Source: UBA7236 sp031372705
GTDB lineage: Bacteria > Bacteroidota > Bacteroidia > Chitinophagales > BACL12
DNA: 8,906 nucleotides
Reading direction: 5' to 3'
Assembly: GCA_031372705.1 (NCBI GenBank)
Contig: JANMLV010000136.1
Span: forward strand, 1 to 8,906
Shown here: one piece after another, positions 1-6,946 of the stretch
How the letters are laid out: each line of letters opens with the position of its first letter
Position numbering within the stretch: position 1 is the stretch's first letter
Program-made: the position numbers and the translations under genes
Notes under the pieces: generated by a model
The model's database searches: none
What the model saw: only the letters and a program-made list of their open reading frames with translations
Told to the model about the DNA's origin: nothing

Positions 1-1061
1 CAACAAAATTTAAAAAATATCCAATCGCAATTGGGATCAAATATAAAATCTACCGGAACAATTTTAACACAAGATTGCATTATTACCGAAAACCCTTTCG
101 TTTTTAGCAATTGAATACCTAAATCATTTGCGGTTTCATCAGATGTAATAAAAACAGATTTATTACATTGAACGGGTAATTTATTAAAAATACTGCCTGC
201 CAAATTGTTTGCGTTTTCGGTCGCTATAAACAGCCTATTTAATGGCAATTGTTTATCTGATGTTTGTGCCGCATACACTTTAAAAATATTATCTTGTTTG
301 TGGCAGAAAACACCAAGCGGCATGTGACAACCACCTTGAAACAAATTCATTACTTTTCGTTCAATGCTAATAGTTTCTGCTACATCGGGATGATTAATTT
401 TAGATAGTATTTTCATCACCGCGCTATCATTTGCTCTACATTGAAAAGCAAGCACGCCTTGAGCCGGAGCTGGAATAAATTTTTCCGGGGCAATTTTAAC
501 AGCATGTAAATCGCTTATATCGAGTTGTAATCGGTGCACACCGGCGAATGCAAGCATAATGGCATCAAAATCGCCATTGCGCAATTTTTGAATGCGTGTA
601 GGCACATTGCCTCTTATATCATTACATACTAAATCGGGACGAAAAAAACCGAGTTGAACAGTGCGTCGTGAAGATGAAGTTCCTACTATCGCATTTTTTG
701 ATAATGCAAACATTTGAGTTTCATCAACTTTATCTTTTCTAATCAGCAATAATTCAGAAGGATCTTCGCGGTGAGAAACGGCTGCAATAATTAATCCCGG
801 TGCATTTTCGGTAGGTAAATCTTTATGTGAATGCACGGCAACATCTATATCGCCCGATAAAAGTGCATCTTCAATTTCTTTAGTAAAAAAACCTTTGCCT
901 TCGAGTTTTTCTAAACTGAGGTGTTGAATTTTATCTCCCTGCGTTTTAATTATTATTATTTCGGAAGTGTATCCAATATTACTTAACTCAGCTTGCAGAA
1001 AATGCGCTTGCCACAAGGCGAGGTCGCTTCCTCTTGAGCCGATAACAATATGTTTTTGCAT
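1..1061 (-). CDS. hemC: Hydroxymethylbilane synthase, apparently fused to the N-terminus of uroporphyrinogen-III synthase (3' end outside window)
   Basis: HemC condenses four porphobilinogen molecules into hydroxymethylbilane in the cytoplasm. I translated the frame by hand: 353 codons without a stop, running off the window. It starts MQKHIVIGSRGSDLALWQA, a canonical HemC N-terminus. Visible family residues are GKGFFTKE, VHSHKDLP with catalytic Asp81, SSSRR with Arg132-Arg133, and FQGGCHMPLG with Cys245, the expected dipyrromethane-cofactor attachment site. HemC normally ends near residue 300. Here the frame continues after about residue 295 with KSVFITSDETANDLGIQLL, then a VPVDF...DWIFF stretch, which fits the start of the HemD fold (established pattern, my inference for this gene). 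The ATG lies 8 nt after the hemA stop, so the two genes are probably cotranscribed and HemA product feeds the same pathway. The HemC call is firm. The HemD fusion is likely but its active region lies outside the window. Confidence 0.95.
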   Translation of the reverse strand, partial: MQKHIVIGSRGSDLALWQAHFLQAELSNIGYTSEIIIIKTQGDKIQHLSLEKLEGKGFFTKEIEDALLSGDIDVAVHSHKDLPTENAPGLIIAAVSHREDPSELLLIRKDKVDETQMFALSKNAIVGTSSSRRTVQLGFFRPDLVCNDIRGNVPTRIQKLRNGDFDAIMLAFAGVHRLQLDISDLHAVKIAPEKFIPAPAQGVLAFQCRANDSAVMKILSKINHPDVAETISIERKVMNLFQGGCHMPLGVFCHKQDNIFKVYAAQTSDKQLPLNRLFIATENANNLAGSIFNKLPVQCNKSVFITSDETANDLGIQLLKTKGFSVIMQSCVKIVPVDFIFDPNCDWIFFKFC

Positions 1062-1069
1062 GAGGTTGC

Positions 1070-2296
1070 TCAATGTTTATGACGCATGGCATCTTTTGAA
1101 GCAGCCATAGTTAAAGCAATATATTTCTTCTCCATGTAATCGAGTAATTTATCAATTACTTCTTTGCTGTTTTCATCGAGTGCCGCTATATCTTTTGCAT
1201 AAACTTCATCTTGCGCTTTGCGGCGAATTTCATTGAGTTTTAGCGGAATAATGCTATGTGCTTTTTCAACCATGCGTTCCACATACACCGTCTGAAATTC
1301 CTTCACAAATTCGTGCACTAACAGCTTTGCTTTAACAACTTCAGTTTTTCTTGACGATAAATTTTTCTGTGCAATTAATCGCAGGTCATCAATTTGGATA
1401 TAATCAACATCATAATTTGCTAAAATAGCTTCATCGGTATCTAATGGTATGGCTAAATCAACAATTACTTTTTTTGATTTATCGTTGCCTAGGAGTTGAT
1501 TATAAATGCTTTCGGTAATTTCTTTTTTTGCAGAACCGGTACAAGTAATAATTACATCAAAACCGCCTGTGTATTCCGGTAAATGCGTAAGTGGAAAAGC
1601 AGTTCCTTTTATAACTTCTGCTAATTTCTCGGCATTAGCCAAGGTTCTGTTGAATATGGTGAAATTTTTATACCCTAAATCCAACAAGTAAGTTGACATA
1701 TGTGCAATTGTTTCTCCCGCGCCAATAAATAAAAACTTAGCGTTAAGGGGTACTTTTAATTGCTTTAATTTTTGCGTTGCAAGCGATACTATTGATATTG
1801 GCTTTTCAGCAATTTTTGTCTCCGAATAAATCTTTTTTGCTGCAGGTATCAGCATTTTCATGGCTAACCTGATATCATCGCCGGTTAAATCGAGCGCATT
1901 TGAATCATCGTAGGCCACACGCAATTGCCGAATAATTTCTCGTTCGCCAACCACCATTGAATCTAACGAAGCACTTACCTCACACATGTGTTCAAGGGCA
2001 TCGCGACCTTCAAAAAAGTGAGAATTTACAGTATTACAAGCTTCAAATTCAGCATTTACCGATTTAAAGAAATTGGTGGTAAAGCCGGTGCTTACTTCTG
2101 CATTAGTAGTAAAAAAGTAGGTTACACGATTGCAAGTAGAAAGGTACATCAACTCATCTAACTGCATATTATGCTTAATAAACTTGAGTTTATCGGCATA
2201 TTCTGTGGAAGTTTTATCAGAATTGATGATATAATGGCGCAGTTGCTCTACCGGAACATGCTTATGCGTTACTGTTAATACTTTGTATTGGTTCAC
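1070..2296 (-). CDS. hemA: Glutamyl-tRNA reductase
   Basis: This 408-residue protein reduces glutamyl-tRNA(Glu) to glutamate-1-semialdehyde with NADPH, the first committed step of C5-pathway tetrapyrrole synthesis, in the cytoplasm. Seen directly: STCNRV with the nucleophilic Cys55, LEHMCEVSASLDSMVVGERE around residues 101-120 (the family's H...SMVxGExxI block), GAGET at 192-196 in the NADP-binding Rossmann domain, NRTLANAEKLAE just after it, and a helical C-terminal dimerisation region from about residue 310. Length is normal for the family. The start codon is GTG: an in-frame TAA lies two codons upstream and the next Met is residue 44, inside the catalytic domain, so GTG at 2296-2294 is the only reasonable start. 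hemC follows after 8 nt. A weak promoter and a Pho-box-like tandem repeat lie upstream. Confidence 0.97.
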   Translation of the reverse strand: MNQYKVLTVTHKHVPVEQLRHYIINSDKTSTEYADKLKFIKHNMQLDELMYLSTCNRVTYFFTTNAEVSTGFTTNFFKSVNAEFEACNTVNSHFFEGRDALEHMCEVSASLDSMVVGEREIIRQLRVAYDDSNALDLTGDDIRLAMKMLIPAAKKIYSETKIAEKPISIVSLATQKLKQLKVPLNAKFLFIGAGETIAHMSTYLLDLGYKNFTIFNRTLANAEKLAEVIKGTAFPLTHLPEYTGGFDVIITCTGSAKKEITESIYNQLLGNDKSKKVIVDLAIPLDTDEAILANYDVDYIQIDDLRLIAQKNLSSRKTEVVKAKLLVHEFVKEFQTVYVERMVEKAHSIIPLKLNEIRRKAQDEVYAKDIAALDENSKEVIDKLLDYMEKKYIALTMAASKDAMRHKH

Positions 2297-2319
2297 CTTT
2301 CGTTAAAGTCTTATCCTTA

Positions 2320-2350
2320 TAAACGTAAAATCGAGTGCAAAATTCCCCAA
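2320..2350 (-). promoter_or_regulatory. Candidate promoter of hemA-hemC
   Basis: On the minus strand TTG (2350-2348) is followed after 20 nt by TACGTTTA (2327-2320). This matches the Bacteroidota promoter pattern TTG-N17-23-TAnnTTTG except for the final base. Transcription would start about 25 nt before the GTG start of hemA. In AT-rich DNA a 7/8 match can arise by chance, so this is tentative. Confidence 0.35.
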
Positions 2351-2363
2351 GTTGAGGGTGTGA

Positions 2364-2384
2364 ATTGTCATAATATTGTCATAA
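2364..2384. promoter_or_regulatory. Tandem ATTGTCATAA repeat, Pho-box-like operator
   Basis: The 10-mer ATTGTCATAA occurs twice exactly, at 2364-2373 and 2375-2384, with an 11-bp period, that is, about one helical turn. This is the layout bound by OmpR/PhoB-type response regulators. It differs from the enterobacterial Pho box (CTGTCAT, A/T-rich 4 nt, CTGTCAT) mainly at the first base of each half. It sits 14-34 bp upstream of the -33 element of the proposed hemA promoter. The TGTCAT strand is the plus strand, opposite to hemA transcription. Binding by a PhoB homologue is inference. Confidence 0.4.
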
Positions 2385-2461
2385 GGACATCAAAAACCGA
2401 TATATATATCCACTAAAGTGTGTGGAATAAACAGGTATAAAACCTTAATAATCAGGCATTA

Positions 2462-2920
2462 CTACTCAGGCAGCACTGTAATAGTTGGGGCAAACGCAAC
2501 ATTACTATAGTTTCCGGCTCTGTCGCGGAGCTGAAACTCGAAAATTACCGTTTCCGACGACGCATCAGGGTTCACCAGGACTGTGTTATTGAGGACAACT
2601 TGTAATTCGCCCTGAATAGATATATCTGCGCCCTCAGGGGCTAAAAGCGGCACAAAAAACGATTCTGTAAGCGGAATACGTGGATCTACGAGGTATAAAG
2701 AGGCAGAATCAGGGAAATTAAAGCCTAAGTCGCCATTGCCATCTTCGTAATGAATAATAAAAACGATAGAATCATCGAGGGCAGTAACCGTTCCGGGAGA
2801 AACAGATGTTACTTCAATATATGGAATATCGCTCATTGGCGGATTGATGATATCATCTTCCTTTTTACAGCCGGCAAACGCCAGGACCATTGCGAAAACT
2901 GCTATTACTATTCTGCTCAT
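2462..2920 (-). CDS. Small beta-rich lipoprotein of unknown function
   Basis: A 152-residue predicted lipoprotein. The N-terminus MSRIVIAVFAMVLAFAGCKK has a lipobox with Cys18, so the mature protein should be anchored in the periplasm-facing or outer-membrane leaflet. After an acidic and proline-rich linker (residues 21-33) the chain looks all-beta. It contains HYEDGNGDLGF (residues 57-67), an Asp60/Asn62/Asp64 spacing like a calcium-binding loop and common in Bacteroidota lipoproteins, and ends with an Ig/fibronectin-like strand pattern around RDRAGNYSN. No enzyme motif is visible and I do not recognise a named family. Its ATG overlaps the stop of the preceding cytochrome lipoprotein gene as ATGA, so it is translationally coupled and last in the five-gene operon. 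No convincing terminator follows; only a 4-bp hairpin (2433-2445) with a short T-rich tail is present. Confidence 0.85.
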   Translation of the reverse strand: MSRIVIAVFAMVLAFAGCKKEDDIINPPMSDIPYIEVTSVSPGTVTALDDSIVFIIHYEDGNGDLGFNFPDSASLYLVDPRIPLTESFFVPLLAPEGADISIQGELQVVLNNTVLVNPDASSETVIFEFQLRDRAGNYSNVAFAPTITVLPE

Positions 2921-3894
2921 TGTATAATAAATGAAAAATAACCCATGATATATAATTGCGAATCGTCAGGAATTTCGGTTGGAAAATCGTGTGCGTTATC
3001 CTGAATATTTGCGCGCATAAAATAAACTTCATTAGGTTCAAAATCATCGGTGTCGATAGTAAAATGATGCCAATAGGCAACCGGTATTGCAGGGTCATAA
3101 TAAACAGGACCATAATAAGGAAAGAAATCAGGTTCCAACTCAAATTCCAATTCGGTAATGCCCGTGTTCATGAAAATATCTTGCGAAATTTTAATAGTAT
3201 TTTGTTCAAATAAAGATGGGAATTGATACACACCATTTTCATCAGTATCATAAATGCCAAACCAAAATTCTGCCGTTGAGCCAATAGGAATTTGCACCGG
3301 AGAAAAGAAATCCGCTCTTAACGTATCTAACCGTATTCCGGTAGTATCGTTTTCATAAACAATAAATCCGTAAGTAGTTGGTTGAAAATCGGCTAAGGTT
3401 GGTGTTTGCCCGAAAACGTCGGGAGCGCCATTTAAAATCCATTGTGTTATTTTTTCTCTTTCTTCGGGATAAAGCGTATCGTAAAGTGGCATTCTACCTA
3501 AAATTTCATCGTCGGTGGTAATGCGTTCATGCAGCCACGACATAGCAGTATCGCCTGGAATTACGCGATAGGTAAAGGTTCCGTCTTCATTGTTTTTAAT
3601 TACCGGAGCATACAATAACGTATTATATGCACTTTGCACTGTTCTAAAATCGGGTTCAAAAGAGCCATCATGACAACCGGGAACAGCGCAAGTTTTACTA
3701 AAAATATAAGTATGTAATCCTAAAAAACTTGCGGAGTCGATTGGCACATCGTCTAAAATACCATCGCTATAATCAATGGTATCAAATGGATTAAAAGGTG
3801 TTTCAGGTTCAATGCGAATGATATCTTTTTTGCATGATGCAATCATCAATGCAAAAAATCCGACAGCAGGTAAAATGAATTTTAAATTTTTCAT
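2917..3894 (-). CDS. Lipoprotein with CX4CH cytochrome c domain and C-terminal beta domain
   Basis: A 325-residue predicted envelope lipoprotein. MKNLKFILPAVGFFALMIASCKK gives a signal peptide with lipobox Cys21. Residues 55-160 look like a single cytochrome c domain: CAVPGCH (Cys69, Cys74, His75) as heme-attachment motif with four rather than two residues between cysteines, then LGRMPLYDTLYPEEREKITQWI, where Met135 is the likely sixth heme ligand before the closing helix. Planctomycete-type PSCyt domains show the same order. Residues 165-325 are aromatic, acidic and beta-rich, with no family I can name. I chose the ATG at 3894, one base after the stop of the upstream gene. A TTG three codons upstream overlaps that gene and would add only MHN before a normal signal peptide. 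A role in electron transfer or heme sensing is inference. Confidence 0.85.
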   Translation of the reverse strand: MKNLKFILPAVGFFALMIASCKKDIIRIEPETPFNPFDTIDYSDGILDDVPIDSASFLGLHTYIFSKTCAVPGCHDGSFEPDFRTVQSAYNTLLYAPVIKNNEDGTFTYRVIPGDTAMSWLHERITTDDEILGRMPLYDTLYPEEREKITQWILNGAPDVFGQTPTLADFQPTTYGFIVYENDTTGIRLDTLRADFFSPVQIPIGSTAEFWFGIYDTDENGVYQFPSLFEQNTIKISQDIFMNTGITELEFELEPDFFPYYGPVYYDPAIPVAYWHHFTIDTDDFEPNEVYFMRANIQDNAHDFPTEIPDDSQLYIMGYFSFIIQ

Positions 3895-3895
3895 A

Positions 3896-5224
3896 TTATG
3901 CAAATGCTTCTTCTAAAACGTTACCTGATAAATATCCACCCGGAATGCCATCTTTAAATCCAAGAATATGTGCAATGGTTGGCACAATATCGATAGTTTC
4001 ACCAACAGGCACTTCTTCGGTTCCAACCACTAATCCTTGATTTACAACACCCGGAGGACCAACAATTAAACTAAATATAGAACGAGAATTTTCATCTCCG
4101 GTATGGTCGTAAGCAAAAAGTCCGTTTGCATCAGGAATTGCATTGGCTGATTGGTTACGTCCGTGTTCAGGAATGCAAATCATGATGGTATCGTTTGCCA
4201 TAACCGGATCGCTCTGAATTTTATCCCACAACCAACCCACACCATAATCTGCTCGGTGTAAATAGGAAATATATTCACTGAAATTGGTGTGACAAATATC
4301 AAGGTTAGTGGTATTAATTACCATCAATTCCGGATTAAATTCCTGAATTACTTTCCATGAAACGGCGATGTTCGATAAATCACCTGTTAGTTCATCAAAT
4401 CCAATTCCCGGAGGTAAAGGATAATCAATTGGAATTTCTCCTTTAATTACTTTGAGAATAAAATCTTGAATAGCTTGTTTGTCATCTTCTGTATTTGTTA
4501 TGCCCGGTATATCGGTTATACTTTTATTAAAATTGCTGTTGAGAAATGATTTAACAGTATTAAGTCTCGATAATTCTTCCGGGTGCATGGTATTTAATGT
4601 CGAAAAATAATCAACACCTAAGTCGCTGAAAGTAGTGAGCGGACTCATATAATTGGCACCATATTGCGAACCATAAAGTGGATCGAGACTATAATTTAAA
4701 TTTACATAAGGTCCTAAATCGAGCGACATCCACCAGGCATTTAATGCTGTTTTTTGAGGGTCGTTATGTTTGCGATAATATTCAAACAATGTTGGCATGG
4801 CAGGATTTGCAGCTAAATTTAAACTCTCGGGAGTATAATTTCCTGTAATAATTGCGGTATGTCCGTTGAAATGTCCTGTTGGTCCGCTTGCGTAGCGCAT
4901 ATGCTTATACAAGGTTCCTTTTGTACTTAATGGTGCAGGTGCAATTGGGTCCCATTGGTTATAAACTAGATTATAAGCAGGTGATGCACCAGTTAGCATA
5001 TTGCGCATGATGTTTCCTGTTGGTCCTGCTGCCTGATTGATTAGATATTGTTGTTCAACCGATTCTTGGTTGCGAATACCACCGCCAAACTCTACCAATA
5101 CAACATGATTTACAAGTCGTGTTCCGGAGCTCCTAAACAACGTTCCTGCAGGTAAAATATAAGGTGCAGAAATCATTCCGGCAGCAGTGAGTGCAGTATT
5201 GCGTATAAAATTTCTTCTGTTCAT
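3896..5224 (-). CDS. Tat-exported alkaline-phosphatase-fold protein, DUF1501-like
   Basis: A 442-residue protein with an N-terminal twin-arginine signal (MNRRNFIRN, Arg3-Arg4, then a hydrophobic stretch to about residue 25), so it is expected to fold in the cytoplasm and be exported by Tat, as metal enzymes often are. Motifs of the alkaline phosphatase/sulfatase superfamily occur in order: VVLVEFGGG (41-49), GHTAIITG (121-128), NLDICH (Asp309, His312), PEHGRN (Glu353, His354) and YDHTGDENSR (His374), then IFSLIVGPPGV. The order and spacing fit DUF1501 (PF07394). The usual first-strand Asp is not obvious (Glu45 may replace it), and Glu353 stands where family members usually have Asp or another residue, so activity is uncertain. 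It follows the second helical lipoprotein gene by 37 nt and is followed at once by the cytochrome lipoprotein gene. Substrate unknown. Confidence 0.85.
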   Translation of the reverse strand: MNRRNFIRNTALTAAGMISAPYILPAGTLFRSSGTRLVNHVVLVEFGGGIRNQESVEQQYLINQAAGPTGNIMRNMLTGASPAYNLVYNQWDPIAPAPLSTKGTLYKHMRYASGPTGHFNGHTAIITGNYTPESLNLAANPAMPTLFEYYRKHNDPQKTALNAWWMSLDLGPYVNLNYSLDPLYGSQYGANYMSPLTTFSDLGVDYFSTLNTMHPEELSRLNTVKSFLNSNFNKSITDIPGITNTEDDKQAIQDFILKVIKGEIPIDYPLPPGIGFDELTGDLSNIAVSWKVIQEFNPELMVINTTNLDICHTNFSEYISYLHRADYGVGWLWDKIQSDPVMANDTIMICIPEHGRNQSANAIPDANGLFAYDHTGDENSRSIFSLIVGPPGVVNQGLVVGTEEVPVGETIDIVPTIAHILGFKDGIPGGYLSGNVLEEAFA

Positions 5225-5261
5225 TTAAAATTATTTATTCGGTTAATTGAACAATTCGCAG

Positions 5262-5801
5262 TTAATAATACATGTATTCGTTACTCAATAAAAAAGAGCG
5301 GTAAATATCTATTACTGTAATATCGGGATCTGATTCAATAATATTGGCCATTCCATATTTTTCATATTCAGTAGGATTGCGCAAATAAAATCGCAAGTAA
5401 CTTTCTTCAATAAATGCATCCACATCGGCTAACATATCATCTTCGTCGGGCAAATTTGCTTGCACGGCTGGGTCGTTTAACATGGCATTTAAAATTAATT
5501 CGTTAATTAATGTTTTATCGCCGATCGACAAACGGTAAATAACTAAATTATCCAACAAATTAGAAGGTATGCTAGCATAATACAAATTACTGTATAAGCT
5601 GGATATATATTGCAATGGTGTTTTCAATCGGTCCTTTTCAGAATTAGATTGGTAAACAGGAACAGTATCCACTTGATAGATAATATTATCATAAATTACC
5701 TCTTCAACAATTTCTTTTTTGCATGAAGTAACCGAAAGCGCAATCAACACTCCACATATTGTTGCGTAAATTTGAAGTTTGGTATTTTTAAAATCCTGCA
5801 T
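5262..5801 (-). CDS. Helical lipoprotein with LRNPTEYE module
   Basis: A 179-residue predicted lipoprotein: a charged start, hydrophobic segment (residues 11-26) and VTSCKK with lipid-bearing Cys27. A linker rich in Ile, Val and Tyr (30-55) leads to a mostly helical body. Residues 135-147, YLRFYLRNPTEYE, match the module seen three times in the upstream lipoprotein (aromatic-x3-Leu-x-Arg-x-Pro-Thr-x2-Glu), and the end, SFLLSNEYMYY, matches that protein's ISEEYAGF. A degenerate module may lie at 69-84 (LYSNLYYASIP). The pattern resembles helical DUF1549/DUF4214-type repeats, but I cannot confirm membership. Its ATG lies inside the end of the upstream gene, a 14-nt overlap, so the two proteins are probably made together and may be partners or split products of one ancestor. 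Confidence 0.85.
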   Translation of the reverse strand: MQDFKNTKLQIYATICGVLIALSVTSCKKEIVEEVIYDNIIYQVDTVPVYQSNSEKDRLKTPLQYISSLYSNLYYASIPSNLLDNLVIYRLSIGDKTLINELILNAMLNDPAVQANLPDEDDMLADVDAFIEESYLRFYLRNPTEYEKYGMANIIESDPDITVIDIYRSFLLSNEYMYY

Positions 5802-6678
5802 ATTCTTCTGAGATTAAAATTTCAATTTTTACATTATTAAAATCATCTTCCGATTGTATTTGCAATGCGTAATTATTCATTTCGCTACTGCTTGGCAATC
5901 GAGCTAAAAATTGACTATAAATATCAATTGCTTGTCCTTGATAAAACTCAAGTGAATTAACGATAATATTTATAAAATCGCCTTTGCTGCTGCCTTCCTG
6001 AAGAAACAATGTAGCACTTGCGCCATCTACCATTCCTACACATTGCGCTTGTTCAACGTCGGTTGGATATCGATGCAATAAGTTAGTGAAACAAGAAATA
6101 ACAAAATTTTCGCTGCCCATATTAACAAGGTCATAATAATAATTATCAATGTAGCGTCTAAAATATTCGGTAACGCCAATTTCATTTGTATACAATTCAA
6201 CATGCGCAGTTGAAAGTAGAATTAACCGATTATTTTCAAATGTATAATAAAGTGCCTCTGTTTCCATGCCGGTATCATTAAATAAATCGATTATATAATT
6301 CCAATAGTCAATTTGATAATACAAACTAAGGCTATCGAGATTCACCAATAAGCGCTGACTGGTTAACAAGTTAAAATTTTTGTAATAATCCCATTGTGCA
6401 AGTAAATCTTCAACAATATCGGTTCTGGCAGCAACAGAGAAGCTATTGCTTTGCAAATATTCGAAATTAGATTCCACTTCCTCTTCAGTAGCAGCTCTAC
6501 CAAATAAATCTATGTATAGATTATTAATATAATTATTGACTGTAACCTCTGCAACACCGTCGATTGGGGGAGCAATATTGCCATCAATAATAAGGTCTTC
6601 GTGAATAATGGAATCCTTGGCACAAGCAGCCAAAAACAAGAGAGAACTGAGCCAAAAAAAATATTTTGTCTGTCGCAT
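5788..6678 (-). CDS. Helical lipoprotein with three L-x-R-x-P-T-x-x-E-type modules (DUF1549/DUF4214-like)
   Basis: A 296-residue predicted lipoprotein, first gene of the five-gene operon. Lipobox LAAC places the acyl-Cys at residue 19. The mature protein is almost all helical and rich in Tyr, Asn and Phe. A motif recurs three times: LYIDLFGRAATEEE (54-67), FTNLLHRYPTDVE (197-209) and YSQFLARLPSSSE (254-266), each followed some tens of residues later by a helix, the last closing in LISEEYAGF. The first copy resembles the start of planctomycete DUF1549 domains (YLxLLGRxPTxEE) and the later ones DUF4214 repeats; both comparisons are from memory. No catalytic motif is seen, so a binding or scaffold role is more likely than an enzyme. 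A well-formed promoter lies about 60 nt upstream of the ATG. Confidence 0.85.
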   Translation of the reverse strand: MRQTKYFFWLSSLLFLAACAKDSIIHEDLIIDGNIAPPIDGVAEVTVNNYINNLYIDLFGRAATEEEVESNFEYLQSNSFSVAARTDIVEDLLAQWDYYKNFNLLTSQRLLVNLDSLSLYYQIDYWNYIIDLFNDTGMETEALYYTFENNRLILLSTAHVELYTNEIGVTEYFRRYIDNYYYDLVNMGSENFVISCFTNLLHRYPTDVEQAQCVGMVDGASATLFLQEGSSKGDFINIIVNSLEFYQGQAIDIYSQFLARLPSSSEMNNYALQIQSEDDFNNVKIEILISEEYAGF

Positions 6679-6737
6679 GCCTAACTTTTTTCCTTAATTT
6701 ACTGAAAAAAACCGTGTGTGGGTTACAGGAGTTAGAC

Positions 6738-6766
6738 CAAATTTACGAAAAAACGAATAAATACAA
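6738..6766 (-). promoter_or_regulatory. Promoter of the five-gene lipoprotein/DUF1501 operon
   Basis: On the minus strand TTG (6766-6764), an 18-nt spacer and TAAATTTG (6745-6738) match the Bacteroidota consensus TTG-N17-23-TAnnTTTG completely. Transcription should start near 6732, giving a 5' leader of about 54 nt before the ATG at 6678. It lies downstream of the terminator at 6791-6820, so the operon would be transcribed independently of the genes to the right. Confidence 0.65.
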
Positions 6767-6789
6767 TGGCTTAGTATACAGGCAGTTAA

Positions 6790-6941
6790 AAAAATAAAAA
6801 ACGGCCCACTTGGAGCCGTTCTCTTTTCATACTTGTGCTGGCCCTTGAACCGAACACAGCAAAAGTATTATGTTGTATCTTGAATTATCGTTTACTTATT
6901 TTTAATGATTACTTAACGATAACTTGTTTTGTTTTATTTGA
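6790..6941 (-). ncRNA. Candidate structured small RNA, about 150 nt
   Basis: No protein frame is credible here, but the minus strand carries a promoter (6947-6977), then two hairpins and a terminator. Hairpin 1 pairs 6915-6922 with 6885-6892 (TTATCGTT/AACGATAA, 8 bp, 22-nt loop). Hairpin 2 pairs 6863-6868 with 6829-6834 (ATACTT/AAGTAT) and, after a symmetric 2x2 internal loop, 6857-6860 with 6837-6840 (GCTG/CAGC), closing a 16-nt loop with the core TTCGGTTCAAGG. Eight nt later comes the terminator. I do not recognise a known class. It could also be the 3' end of the doxX transcript or an attenuated leader of the operon starting at 6678. Nothing visible links it to a target. Confidence 0.4.
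6791..6820 (-). terminator. Rho-independent terminator
   Basis: Read on the minus strand, AACGGC (6820-6815) pairs with GCCGTT (6805-6800). The stem can be extended by CC/GG past one bulged base, with a 4-nt loop. It is followed at once by a run of T interrupted by one A (6799-6788). This is a textbook terminator for minus-strand transcription. It ends either the candidate small RNA or read-through from doxX, whose stop lies about 290 nt upstream. The T-run on the plus side is poor, so it is not clearly bidirectional. Confidence 0.8.
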
Positions 6942-6946
6942 TGATT

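Noticed and set aside
2403..2445. Short hairpins (CCAC...GTGG and AGGT...ACCT) as terminator of the five-gene operon.
   Set aside because: Only 4-bp stems with weak T-tails; not convincing.
3895..3903. TTG start for the cytochrome lipoprotein, adding MHN.
   Set aside because: It overlaps the upstream gene, and the ATG at 3894 gives a standard lipoprotein signal one base after the upstream stop.
6860..6867. Second TACTTTTG (-7 like) on the minus strand.
   Set aside because: No TTG 17-23 nt upstream, and the bases form one arm of hairpin 2.
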